Shown: positions 6,095 through 13,048 of the stretch, in pieces
Position numbering within the stretch: position 1 is the stretch's first letter
Layout: each line of letters begins with the position of its first letter
NCBI RefSeq assembly: GCF_000716595.1
Contig: NZ_JNXC01000058.1
Location: 1 to 14,555, forward strand
Reading direction: 5' to 3'
From: Saccharothrix sp. NRRL B-16314
Lineage (GTDB): Bacteria; Actinomycetota; Actinomycetes; Mycobacteriales; Pseudonocardiaceae
DNA: 14,555 nucleotides
Program-made: the position numbers and the translations under genes
The notes under the pieces: model-generated
What the model saw: the letters and a program-made list of their open reading frames with translations, nothing else
Told to the model about the DNA's origin: nothing
Database searches by the model: none

Positions 6095-7080
6095 ACGGGC
6101 GCGAGCACCACGGTTTCATCCTCGCGGCTGCGATCATCCCGTTCATCGGTGTCGCCGTCGCGATCGTGCTGCTGTGGAACAAGCTCGTCGGCTGGTCGGA
6201 CATGGTCGCCCTGGTGATCATGTACTCGATCGCGATCCTGGGCATCTCGGCCGGCTACCACCGGCTGCTGGCGCACCGCTCGTTCCAGACGAACCGCGCG
6301 ATCAAGGTCTTCCTGGTGTGGGCGGGCACGATCGCCGGCCAGGGCCCGGCGCTGATCTGGACCGCGCACCACCGCCGCCACCACCGGGTGGCCGACAAGC
6401 CCGGCGACCCGCACAGCCCGTACCTGGACGACGAGCCGGGCTGGCGCGGCGCGCTGAAGGGCCTGTGGCACTCCCACATGGGCTGGCTGTTCGACAAGGA
6501 CCTCACGTCCGACCCGATCCGCTACTGCCCGGACCTGGCCCGGGACAAGGACATCCGGTTCGCCTCGAACCACTTCGTCGGGATCGTGGTCGGGGGCATC
6601 GTGTTCCCGGGCTTCATCGGCCTGGCGATCACCCAGACCTGGCAGGGCTTCCTCACCGCCGTGCTGTGGGGCGGCCTCGTCCGCTTCTTCCTGGCCAACC
6701 ACGTCACCTACGCGGTGAACTCCGTGGGCCACTACTTCGGCCGCCGCCGGTTCGACACGCCGGACGAGTCGCGCAACGTGGCGTGGCTGGCGATCCCGTC
6801 GTTCGGCGAGGCGTGGCACAACAACCACCACGCCTTCCCCAAGGCCGCCTTCCACGGCTTCTACTGGTGGGAGGTCGACCTCACCGCGATCTTCATCCGC
6901 GGTCTGGAGACGGTCGGCCTCGCCCGGGAAGTGGTCCGCATCCCCAAGGACCGGATCAGGGCGCGCGCCGACGGGCTCAGCCGGGTCGGCGGCGGGCGGG
7001 CGGCGCCGAGCGCCCCGCCGAAGCCCCTGGCCGAGCGCCACAAGGTGAGCACGTCCGGCGGGGTCGCGGATGTCGAGTGA
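6091..7080 (+). CDS. Membrane-bound di-iron fatty acyl desaturase (stearoyl-CoA desaturase type)
   Basis: The 329-residue protein has the three histidine boxes of membrane desaturases: HRLLAH (His57-His62), HRRHH (94-98) and HNNHH (243-247). An extra NHxxxxxNxxGH segment (His204, His214) completes the metal ligands. Hydrophobic stretches near 9-29, 38-56, 72-90, 163-182 and 187-202 fit the family's membrane layout. It should use O2 and electrons to introduce an unsaturation in an acyl chain. Position cannot be told from sequence, and relatives such as JamB form terminal alkenes and alkynes while others make delta-9 olefins. The GTG start at 6091 overlaps the ACP stop, and the 3' end overlaps the ligase start by 11 bases. 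The C-terminal 40 residues are Pro/Ala/Gly-rich and probably disordered. No partner ferredoxin or reductase gene is in view. Confidence 0.92.
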   Translation: MNGREHHGFILAAAIIPFIGVAVAIVLLWNKLVGWSDMVALVIMYSIAILGISAGYHRLLAHRSFQTNRAIKVFLVWAGTIAGQGPALIWTAHHRRHHRVADKPGDPHSPYLDDEPGWRGALKGLWHSHMGWLFDKDLTSDPIRYCPDLARDKDIRFASNHFVGIVVGGIVFPGFIGLAITQTWQGFLTAVLWGGLVRFFLANHVTYAVNSVGHYFGRRRFDTPDESRNVAWLAIPSFGEAWHNNHHAFPKAAFHGFYWWEVDLTAIFIRGLETVGLAREVVRIPKDRIRARADGLSRVGGGRAAPSAPPKPLAERHKVSTSGGVADVE

Positions 7081-8770
7081 CATCGCGATGGCGGCCGGCG
7101 CGGCGGTGTACCCCGCGACCGGCGCCGGGCTCTGGGACCGCCTCACCGGGACGGCCATGCCGCTGCACTCGTCCATCCAGTGCTGGGTGGGCGGCGAGTA
7201 CCGCTCGTCCCCCTGGACGGAAGTCGTGCGCGACGCCGAGAACATGACCGCGGGGCTTCGCCGCGCGGGCGTGCGGCCCGGCACGCGGGTGGCGACCGTG
7301 CTCACCAACACCCCGCACGTGGTGCGCGGGCTGCTCGGGGTGTGGCTGGCGGGCGGTGCCATCGCGTCGCTGCCGGTCCCCGCGCGCGGGATGAGCGTCG
7401 AGGAGTACGCCGCCCAGCTGTCCGCGATCGCCGACCAGCTCGACCCGGTGATGTTCCTGGTCGAGGAGAACCTGCTGGGCGTGCTGCCCGACGAGCTGCG
7501 CGCCCGGATCCCGTGCCGGTCCTTCGAGTCGTTCGCCGACAGCGGGCGCGTCGACGCCTCGCCGCCGGAGGACGACGAGCTGGCGTTCATCCAGTACTCC
7601 TCGGGCAGCACCAGCACGCCCAAGGGCTGCGCGCTGTCGCCGAGGTCCATGGCCGCGCAGCTGGACATCATCGCCGACCTGATCGACGCGCGTAAGGGAC
7701 GGGACGTCTTCGTCTCCTGGTTGCCGCTGTCGCACGACATGGGCCTCTTCGGCGGCCTGCTGTCGTCGTGGGCGTGCGACCTGAGCCTGTTCCTGTCCAC
7801 GCCCGAACGGTTCGCCTACTCCCCCGGCACCTGGTTCGCCGACATGGCCAAGTTCGGCGGTCGGTCCAGCGCCGGGACGAACACCGCCCTGTACCTGGCC
7901 GCGCGGGCCGCGCAGCGGGCGGGCAAGATCGACCCCGGAGGGCTGGCGCAGGTCGAGCACTGCATCATCGGCGCCGAGCGCATCCAGTGGGAGACCCTGC
8001 AGTACGCCGCCACGGCGCTGGGGCAGTACGGGCTCAAACCCGGCGGCATCGTCCCCGCGTACGGCCTGGCGGAGGGCACTCTCGCGGTCACCTACAACCA
8101 CGACGACGAACCGTGGCGACGGCTCGTGCTGGACGCGACCGCCCTCGCCGACGGCGAGCTGGTCGAGGTCGAGGCGGACGATCCGGCGGGCGCGTCGCTC
8201 GTCAGCGCGGGCCGGACGTGCATCGGGGTGTCGCTGGACAACGCCGAGAGCGACCGGCTGTCGGAGATCGTCGTGCGCTCGCCCAGTCTGGCGATGGGCT
8301 ACTGGGGCGACGAACAGCGCTCCGCGCAGACCTTCCGGGACGGCGCGCTGCACACGTCCGACATCGGGTTCGTGCGCGACGGCCACCTCTACCCGGTCGG
8401 CCGCACCGACGACTTGATCTCCGTGGCCGGGCGCAAGATCTACGCCCGCGAGGTGGAGAGCGCGGTCGACGGCATCAAGGGCGTCCGCCGCGGCTGCGCG
8501 ACGCTGGTCGACCACCACGACGGGACGGTCCAGCGGCTGACCCTGTTCGTCGAGGTCACCGGCGCCGGTCGGGACTTCCCGGCGGTCGCCGAGGCGGCGG
8601 CGTCGCTGGCTATGGAGAAGGCGGCCGTCGTGCTGGACGAGTGCGTCTTCCTCGAGCGCAACAGCCTGCCGAAGACGCCGACCGGCAAGATCCAGCGGCA
8701 CCGCTGCCGGAACCTGTTCGACTCCGGTGCGTTCACCCCGCTCGCCACCGTCGACCTCACCAGCGCGTAG
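7070..8770 (+). CDS. Fatty-acyl-AMP ligase-like adenylating enzyme (FAAL-like)
   Basis: The 566-residue protein is an ANL-family adenylating enzyme. It shows the P-loop YSSGSTSTPKG starting at Tyr176, SWLPLSHDMGL around His222 (typical of FAALs), AYGLAEGTLAV around Tyr331, TSDIG with Asp431, GRTDDLISVAGRKIY and the C-terminal TPTGK with the catalytic Lys at 540. It would activate a free carboxylic acid as the acyl-AMP and load it on a carrier protein, either the ACP at 5816 or the loading ACP of the PKS. FAAL is preferred over CoA ligase because of the SWLPLxHDMGL and AYGLAE motifs and the neighbouring ACP. The FAAL-specific insertion could not be verified by eye. The ATG at 7070 lies inside the end of the desaturase gene and has only a weak G-rich ribosome binding site. 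Confidence 0.87.
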   Translation: MSSDIAMAAGAAVYPATGAGLWDRLTGTAMPLHSSIQCWVGGEYRSSPWTEVVRDAENMTAGLRRAGVRPGTRVATVLTNTPHVVRGLLGVWLAGGAIASLPVPARGMSVEEYAAQLSAIADQLDPVMFLVEENLLGVLPDELRARIPCRSFESFADSGRVDASPPEDDELAFIQYSSGSTSTPKGCALSPRSMAAQLDIIADLIDARKGRDVFVSWLPLSHDMGLFGGLLSSWACDLSLFLSTPERFAYSPGTWFADMAKFGGRSSAGTNTALYLAARAAQRAGKIDPGGLAQVEHCIIGAERIQWETLQYAATALGQYGLKPGGIVPAYGLAEGTLAVTYNHDDEPWRRLVLDATALADGELVEVEADDPAGASLVSAGRTCIGVSLDNAESDRLSEIVVRSPSLAMGYWGDEQRSAQTFRDGALHTSDIGFVRDGHLYPVGRTDDLISVAGRKIYAREVESAVDGIKGVRRGCATLVDHHDGTVQRLTLFVEVTGAGRDFPAVAEAAASLAMEKAAVVLDECVFLERNSLPKTPTGKIQRHRCRNLFDSGAFTPLATVDLTSA

Positions 8771-8785
8771 AGCGGAAGGACAGCC

Positions 8786-9814
8786 TTGGGGAAAGCGAGA
8801 CGCACCGCGCTGATCACCGGCGGGTCCGGGGTGGTCGGTCGCGCGGTCGCCGAGGAACTGCGGGATCACCACGTCATCGCGCTCGGCCACGCCGACACGG
8901 ACGTGCCGGAGGCCGACGAGGTGCACCACAGCGACCTCTCCCGGCCGCTGATGGGCCTCGACGAGCGCCTGTGGCACGAGTTGGCCGAGCGCGTCGACGT
9001 GGTGGTCCACTCCGGCGCGCTCACCGACTGGGGGCAGGAGCCGGCGCGCTACCAGGCCATCAACATCGACGGCACCGCGCGGGCGATCGACTTCGCCCTC
9101 GCGGCCTGCGCGCCCATCCACCTGGTCAGCACCTGTTTCGTGCGGGCGATCGAGAATCACCCCATCGAGCGGTTGCGGCCGGGCAACGTCGTCACGCCCT
9201 ACATCTGGTCCAAGCTGGAGTCCGAGCGGCTGGTCAAGGAGAGCGGCCTGCCGCACGCGATCCACCGGCCGACCAACATCGTCGGCGACTCGTTCACCGG
9301 CGCGAGCAGCAGGCCGCAGATCGTGCAGCAGCTGTCCGACTGGATGACGCGGGGCAAGGCGCCGTACTTCCCGCTGCACCCCGGCAACCTCATGGACTTC
9401 GTGCCGCTGGACGTGACCGCGCACGCGATCGCCCGCGCGGTCGAGGCCGACGAGCTCGACGGCCGGCTGTTCTGGCTGACCTACGGCGACGAGGCCATGA
9501 CCGCCGAGGAGGCGCTGGAGATCGTCCACGACCACGCGCGCGACTGCGGGCGGGAGATCGACCGCATCCGGGTCGTCGACGCGACCGCGCCGCTGCCGGT
9601 GGCCTTGGAGCGCGTGCCGCCGATGTCCCGGCGCTACTTGCAGGTCCTGATCGACACCAGCGAAGTGACCCACCTCAGCGGCGGCGTGCTGCCGAGCTCG
9701 CTGGGCGAGCTGCGCGACCGGCTGGGGGTGCCGAAGGTCAGCGACCGGGACGCCTACCGCCAGTCGCTGCGGTACTGGTCCAGGCAACGAACCGAGGGGA
9801 ACGAACCCGCATGA
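8786..9814 (+). CDS. Thioester-reductase-like extended SDR (NAD(P)-dependent)
   Basis: The 342-residue protein starts with a nucleotide-binding TGGSGVVG motif (11-18) and has VVHSGALTDWGQEPARYQA and NIDGTA. It has a catalytic Ser115/Thr116 and Tyr139-Lys143 (YIWSK). The order and spacing resemble the reductase domains that release carrier-bound acyl thioesters as aldehydes or alcohols, and related extended SDRs. The TTG start at 8786 is chosen because GGAAGGA lies five bases upstream and no ATG is near. The stop overlaps the next gene as ATGA. It could instead be a nucleotide-sugar epimerase or a 3-beta-hydroxysteroid-dehydrogenase-like enzyme, so the substrate is not certain. In this operon a carrier-bound acyl or a carbonyl on the starter chain is the likely target. 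Confidence 0.7.
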   Translation: MGKARRTALITGGSGVVGRAVAEELRDHHVIALGHADTDVPEADEVHHSDLSRPLMGLDERLWHELAERVDVVVHSGALTDWGQEPARYQAINIDGTARAIDFALAACAPIHLVSTCFVRAIENHPIERLRPGNVVTPYIWSKLESERLVKESGLPHAIHRPTNIVGDSFTGASSRPQIVQQLSDWMTRGKAPYFPLHPGNLMDFVPLDVTAHAIARAVEADELDGRLFWLTYGDEAMTAEEALEIVHDHARDCGREIDRIRVVDATAPLPVALERVPPMSRRYLQVLIDTSEVTHLSGGVLPSSLGELRDRLGVPKVSDRDAYRQSLRYWSRQRTEGNEPA

Positions 9815-10743
9815 CCGAGTCCGCGCGCGGATGGCAACCACCCCAGCTCGAGTCGACCGTGGCCGTGGTGACCGGTGCGAGCCGCGGCGTGGGCCGCGGG
9901 ATCGCGTTGGCGCTCGGCGAGGCCGGCGCGAAGGTGTACGTGACCGGGCGCAGCGTCCGGGGCGGCGACCGCACCGAGGACCTGCCCGGCACGATCGACG
10001 ACACGGCCGAGGAGGTGACCGCCCGGGGCGGTGAGGGCGTCGCGGTCCGCTGCGACCACAACGACGACGCCGACACTGAGAGCCTCTTCCAGCGGATCAC
10101 CGAGACCGACGGCCGGTTGGACGTCCTGGTCAACAACGCCTGGGGCGGCTACGAGCGGTGGCCGGAGGCGCGGTTCGACTCGCCGTTCTGGGAGCAGCCG
10201 TCGTGGCGCTGGGACCTGTTCTCCGGGTCGGTGCGCGGGCACTTCATGGCCGCCCGGCTGGCCGCGCCGCTGATGGCGCGCAACGGCAAGGGCCTGATCG
10301 CGAACGTCTCGTTCACCGACGGTGACGTGTTCCTCGGCCAGACCGCCTACGACGTGTTCAAGTACGCCTCCGACCGGATGACCTTCGGGATGGCCCAGGA
10401 GCTGCGCAAGCACGGCGTCGGCGCGGTGGCCGTGCACCCCGGCATGGTCCGCACCGAGCGGGTGGAGGCGGCGTGGGACCTGCTCGGCGAAGGGCCGGCC
10501 GCGGTGGCGCACACCCCGGAGTACGTCGGCCGCGCCATCGCCCACCTCAGCGCCGACCCGGAACTGCTCGAAGTGACCGGGCTGCGGCTCGCGGTCGGGG
10601 ACCTGGCGGAGAAGTACGGGTTCGGCGACGTCGACGGCAGGCAGCCGCCCGCGTTCAAGCTGGAGGGGCGGATCACGCTGGCGGCCCGGATGGAACGCCT
10701 CAACCGCGCGGTCGCCGCGAGCGCCAAACGAGGTGCCGAGTGA
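9811..10743 (+). CDS. Classical short-chain dehydrogenase/reductase
   Basis: The 310-residue protein has the SDR cofactor motif TGASRGVG (21-28), NNA (108-110), Ser167 and Tyr180-Lys184 (YDVFK), so the catalytic tetrad looks complete. The NNAWGGYE variant and the AVHPGMVRTE segment resemble DHRS1-like SDRs. It should be an NAD(P)-dependent oxidoreductase on a hydroxyl or carbonyl. It is translationally coupled at both ends, ATGA upstream and GTGA downstream, so it works with the reductase-like protein and the methyltransferase. The pair of reductases suggests successive reductions or a redox swap on the starter chain. The exact substrate cannot be seen. Confidence 0.85.
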   Translation: MTESARGWQPPQLESTVAVVTGASRGVGRGIALALGEAGAKVYVTGRSVRGGDRTEDLPGTIDDTAEEVTARGGEGVAVRCDHNDDADTESLFQRITETDGRLDVLVNNAWGGYERWPEARFDSPFWEQPSWRWDLFSGSVRGHFMAARLAAPLMARNGKGLIANVSFTDGDVFLGQTAYDVFKYASDRMTFGMAQELRKHGVGAVAVHPGMVRTERVEAAWDLLGEGPAAVAHTPEYVGRAIAHLSADPELLEVTGLRLAVGDLAEKYGFGDVDGRQPPAFKLEGRITLAARMERLNRAVAASAKRGAE

Positions 10744-11627
10744 CGAGCCTGGCAACGGACGGGAGCACCGCCTACCAGGGCGCGTCCGCCGAGGCGATCC
10801 AGAGCCACTACGACATCGGCAACGAGTTCTACGAGCTGTGGCTTGACCCGACGCGCACCTACTCGTGCGCGTTGTGGGACGGCCCGGACGACACGCTCAC
10901 CGACGCGCAGGCCCGCAAGCACGACTACCTCGTCGAGCAGACCAGGGCCGACCGCGCGAAGAGGGTGCTCGACGTGGGCAGCGGCTGGGGAGCGCTGCTG
11001 CGCAGGCTGGTGGAGCGCCACGGCGTCGCCGAGGTCGTCGGCCTCACGCTGAGCCAGGCGCAGCTCGACCACGTCCGGGGCTGGGCGGACGACCGCTACG
11101 AGCTCCGGCTGGAGAACTGGATCGACCACCGGCCGACCGCGGCCTACGACGCGATCATCTCGATCGGCGCGTTCGAGCACTTCGCCGACATGGGCATGGA
11201 CCGCGCCGAGCGGATCGCGGCGTACCGGGAGTTCTTCCGGCGGTGCCGCGAGTGGCTGCCGCCGGGCGGCCGGCTGGCCGTGCAGACGATGGTCAAGGGC
11301 AACAACACCCGGATGTCCAAGCAGACCGTGCGCGACCTGCTCTTCATGATCGACCGGATCTTCCCGGAGTCGGAACTGCCGTGGTCCTCGGAGCTGGTCG
11401 AGGCCAGCGAGCGGGCCTTCGACATCGTCTCCATCCGCAACGACGCCGACCACTACGCCCGCACCTGCCTGGAGTGGCGGCGCAGGCTGCTCGCCGACCG
11501 CGACCGCGCCGAGGCGATGGTCGGCGGGCAGGCGGTGGACGACTACGACCGCTACCTGTCCGCGGCGGCGAGCGGTTTCCAGAACCGGCACCTCGGTCTG
11601 GCCCGCGTGATCTTCGAACGTGCCTGA
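10740..11627 (+). CDS. Cyclopropane-fatty-acyl/mycolic-acid-type SAM methyltransferase
   Basis: The 295-residue protein matches the cyclopropane synthase family, closest in motifs to mycolic acid methyltransferases (PcaA/MmaA type). It has the N-terminal IQSHYDIGNEFYELWLD, YSCALW (Cys43, where the family has its bicarbonate-binding Cys), VLDVGSGWG (77-85, SAM site), GLTLSQAQ and SIGAFEHF (Glu146). These enzymes transfer a methyl from SAM to an alkene, giving a cyclopropane, a methyl branch or a related product through a carbocation. A desaturase five genes upstream could supply the alkene. The GTG start at 10740 overlaps the SDR stop. A simpler C-methyltransferase role on another intermediate cannot be excluded. 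Essential positions appear intact. Confidence 0.88.
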   Translation: MTSLATDGSTAYQGASAEAIQSHYDIGNEFYELWLDPTRTYSCALWDGPDDTLTDAQARKHDYLVEQTRADRAKRVLDVGSGWGALLRRLVERHGVAEVVGLTLSQAQLDHVRGWADDRYELRLENWIDHRPTAAYDAIISIGAFEHFADMGMDRAERIAAYREFFRRCREWLPPGGRLAVQTMVKGNNTRMSKQTVRDLLFMIDRIFPESELPWSSELVEASERAFDIVSIRNDADHYARTCLEWRRRLLADRDRAEAMVGGQAVDDYDRYLSAAASGFQNRHLGLARVIFERA

Positions 11628-11637
11628 GGAGCTGACA

Positions 11638-13014
11638 ATGACGCAGACGGTTGTTCCAGACAGCGCCGCCGGGGTACCGGTCAAGCACGAGATCTACTGG
11701 CGGGAGACCGAGCCCGTCGTCCCCGGCCCGCCGCTGCGCGAGGACGTGCGCTGCGACGTGGCCATCATCGGCGGCGGCTACACCGGTATGTGGACGGCGT
11801 TCTTCCTCAAGCAGGCGGAACCGTCGCTGGAGATCCACATCCTGGAGGCGGAGTTCGCGGGCGCGGGTGGCTCCGGGCACAACGACGGCTTCATGACCCC
11901 GACGATCGGGCACAGCCTGGGCGCGTTGATCCACCGGTTCGGGCCGGAGCGGGCGAAGCTCGCCTACTCGGTGGTCGGCAAGTCCATGCTCGAACTGCGG
12001 CGGTTCTGCAGCAAGTACAACGTGGACGCCGGTTTCGAGCCGACCGGGTACTTCCAGGTCGCGTCCAACCGGCACCAGATGCGGCTGCTGGAACGCGACA
12101 TCGACCTGGTGCACAGCCTCGGCGGGTCGGGCACGATCGAGCTGCTGGACGCCGCCCAGGCCAGGGAGCGCATCGACTCCCCGGCGATCCACGGCGCGTT
12201 CAAGGTCGGCGGCGCGCTGATCAACCCGCACCGGCTGTCCCGCGGCCTGTACCGGGTGGTGACGGAGATGGGCGTGCACGTCCACGAGTCCACCCGGGTC
12301 ACCGCCATGCGGGAGACCGGCGGTGAGCACGTGCTGACCACACCGCACGCGCGGGTCACCGCGCCCAACGTGCTGCTGGCCACCAACGCCTACCAGCACC
12401 AGTTCGCCGCGTTCCGGCACAAGGTCGTCCCGGTGTGGAGCTACGCGGCGGTGACGCAGCCGCTGACCGACGCGCAGCTGAAGATGGTGCACTGGCCCGA
12501 GCGCGAGGGTTTCGTCGAGGCGGGCAACTTCATCGTCTTCGGCCGGCTGACCACCGACAACCGCCTGCTGTTCGGCGGTGGCCGCGCGACCTACCACTAC
12601 AAGCGCGACATGGACGAGGGCAAGCACATCGCCAACGCCAAGGCCACCATGACGCTGCGCCGCGTGCTCGCCCGCTACTTCCCGCAGTGGCGCGACGTCC
12701 CGTTCAGCCACGCCTACGGGGGCTGCGTGGCGATCACGCGCGAGATGGTCCCGCACGTCGGCAGCATGGGCAACGGCGTGTTCTACGCGCACGGCTACTG
12801 CGGCAACGGCATCTCCGTCACCCACACGGCGGGCAAGTCCCTGCGCGACCTGATCCTGCGCCGCGACACGGCGTACTCGAACCTGCTGTTCGTCAACGGC
12901 GCGGAGAAGGGCTTCCCGCCCGAGCCGGTGTCCTACCTGGGCAGCAAGGCGGTCACCAGCCTCCTCGCCGTCCAGGACAGGTTCCCCAACATCATCCGCG
13001 CGCAGATCGTCTGA
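11638..13014 (+). CDS. FAD-dependent oxidoreductase, DAO / gamma-glutamylputrescine-oxidase-like
   Basis: The 458-residue protein has the FAD-binding VAIIGGGYTGMWTAFFLK (GxGxxG at 45-50), Glu70 at the ribose-binding position, GAGGSGHNDGF (75-85) and a C-terminal HGYCGNGISVTHTAGK. These features are characteristic of D-amino-acid-oxidase-fold enzymes of the PuuB/YgaF group. Such enzymes oxidise C-N bonds, and some relatives oxidise 2-hydroxy acids. The frame is open from a GTG at 11620, but ATG at 11638 is preferred because GAGGAG at 11626-11631 lies six bases before it. It is the last enzyme gene before the PKS, 34 bases away. No amine-forming enzyme is visible here, so the substrate may come from genes outside the window, or the enzyme may oxidise a C-C or C-O bond. 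Confidence 0.85.
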   Translation: MTQTVVPDSAAGVPVKHEIYWRETEPVVPGPPLREDVRCDVAIIGGGYTGMWTAFFLKQAEPSLEIHILEAEFAGAGGSGHNDGFMTPTIGHSLGALIHRFGPERAKLAYSVVGKSMLELRRFCSKYNVDAGFEPTGYFQVASNRHQMRLLERDIDLVHSLGGSGTIELLDAAQARERIDSPAIHGAFKVGGALINPHRLSRGLYRVVTEMGVHVHESTRVTAMRETGGEHVLTTPHARVTAPNVLLATNAYQHQFAAFRHKVVPVWSYAAVTQPLTDAQLKMVHWPEREGFVEAGNFIVFGRLTTDNRLLFGGGRATYHYKRDMDEGKHIANAKATMTLRRVLARYFPQWRDVPFSHAYGGCVAITREMVPHVGSMGNGVFYAHGYCGNGISVTHTAGKSLRDLILRRDTAYSNLLFVNGAEKGFPPEPVSYLGSKAVTSLLAVQDRFPNIIRAQIV

Positions 13015-13048
13015 TCCCCACCAGGGGCGGCTCGAACTTGGAGTGGAC

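Noticed and set aside
6977..9841. A 954-residue minus-strand open frame
   Set aside because: It is antisense to the ligase and reductase genes, which have full family motifs. Its composition is typical of a shadow frame.
7768..10743. A 991-residue plus-strand open frame that ends with the SDR
   Set aside because: Only its last 310 residues are a real protein. The earlier part is Arg/Pro-rich shadow of the ligase and reductase-like genes, and the SDR has its own ATG at 9811.
11620..11637. GTG at 11620 as start of the FAD oxidoreductase
   Set aside because: ATG at 11638 has a well-placed GAGGAG ribosome binding site, while the GTG has none. It remains possible because of its overlap with the methyltransferase gene.
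13016..13027. CCCC-ACCA-GGGG between the FAD gene and the PKS as a terminator
   Set aside because: The stem is only four base pairs, has no T-run, and lies just before the PKS ribosome binding site inside an apparent operon.
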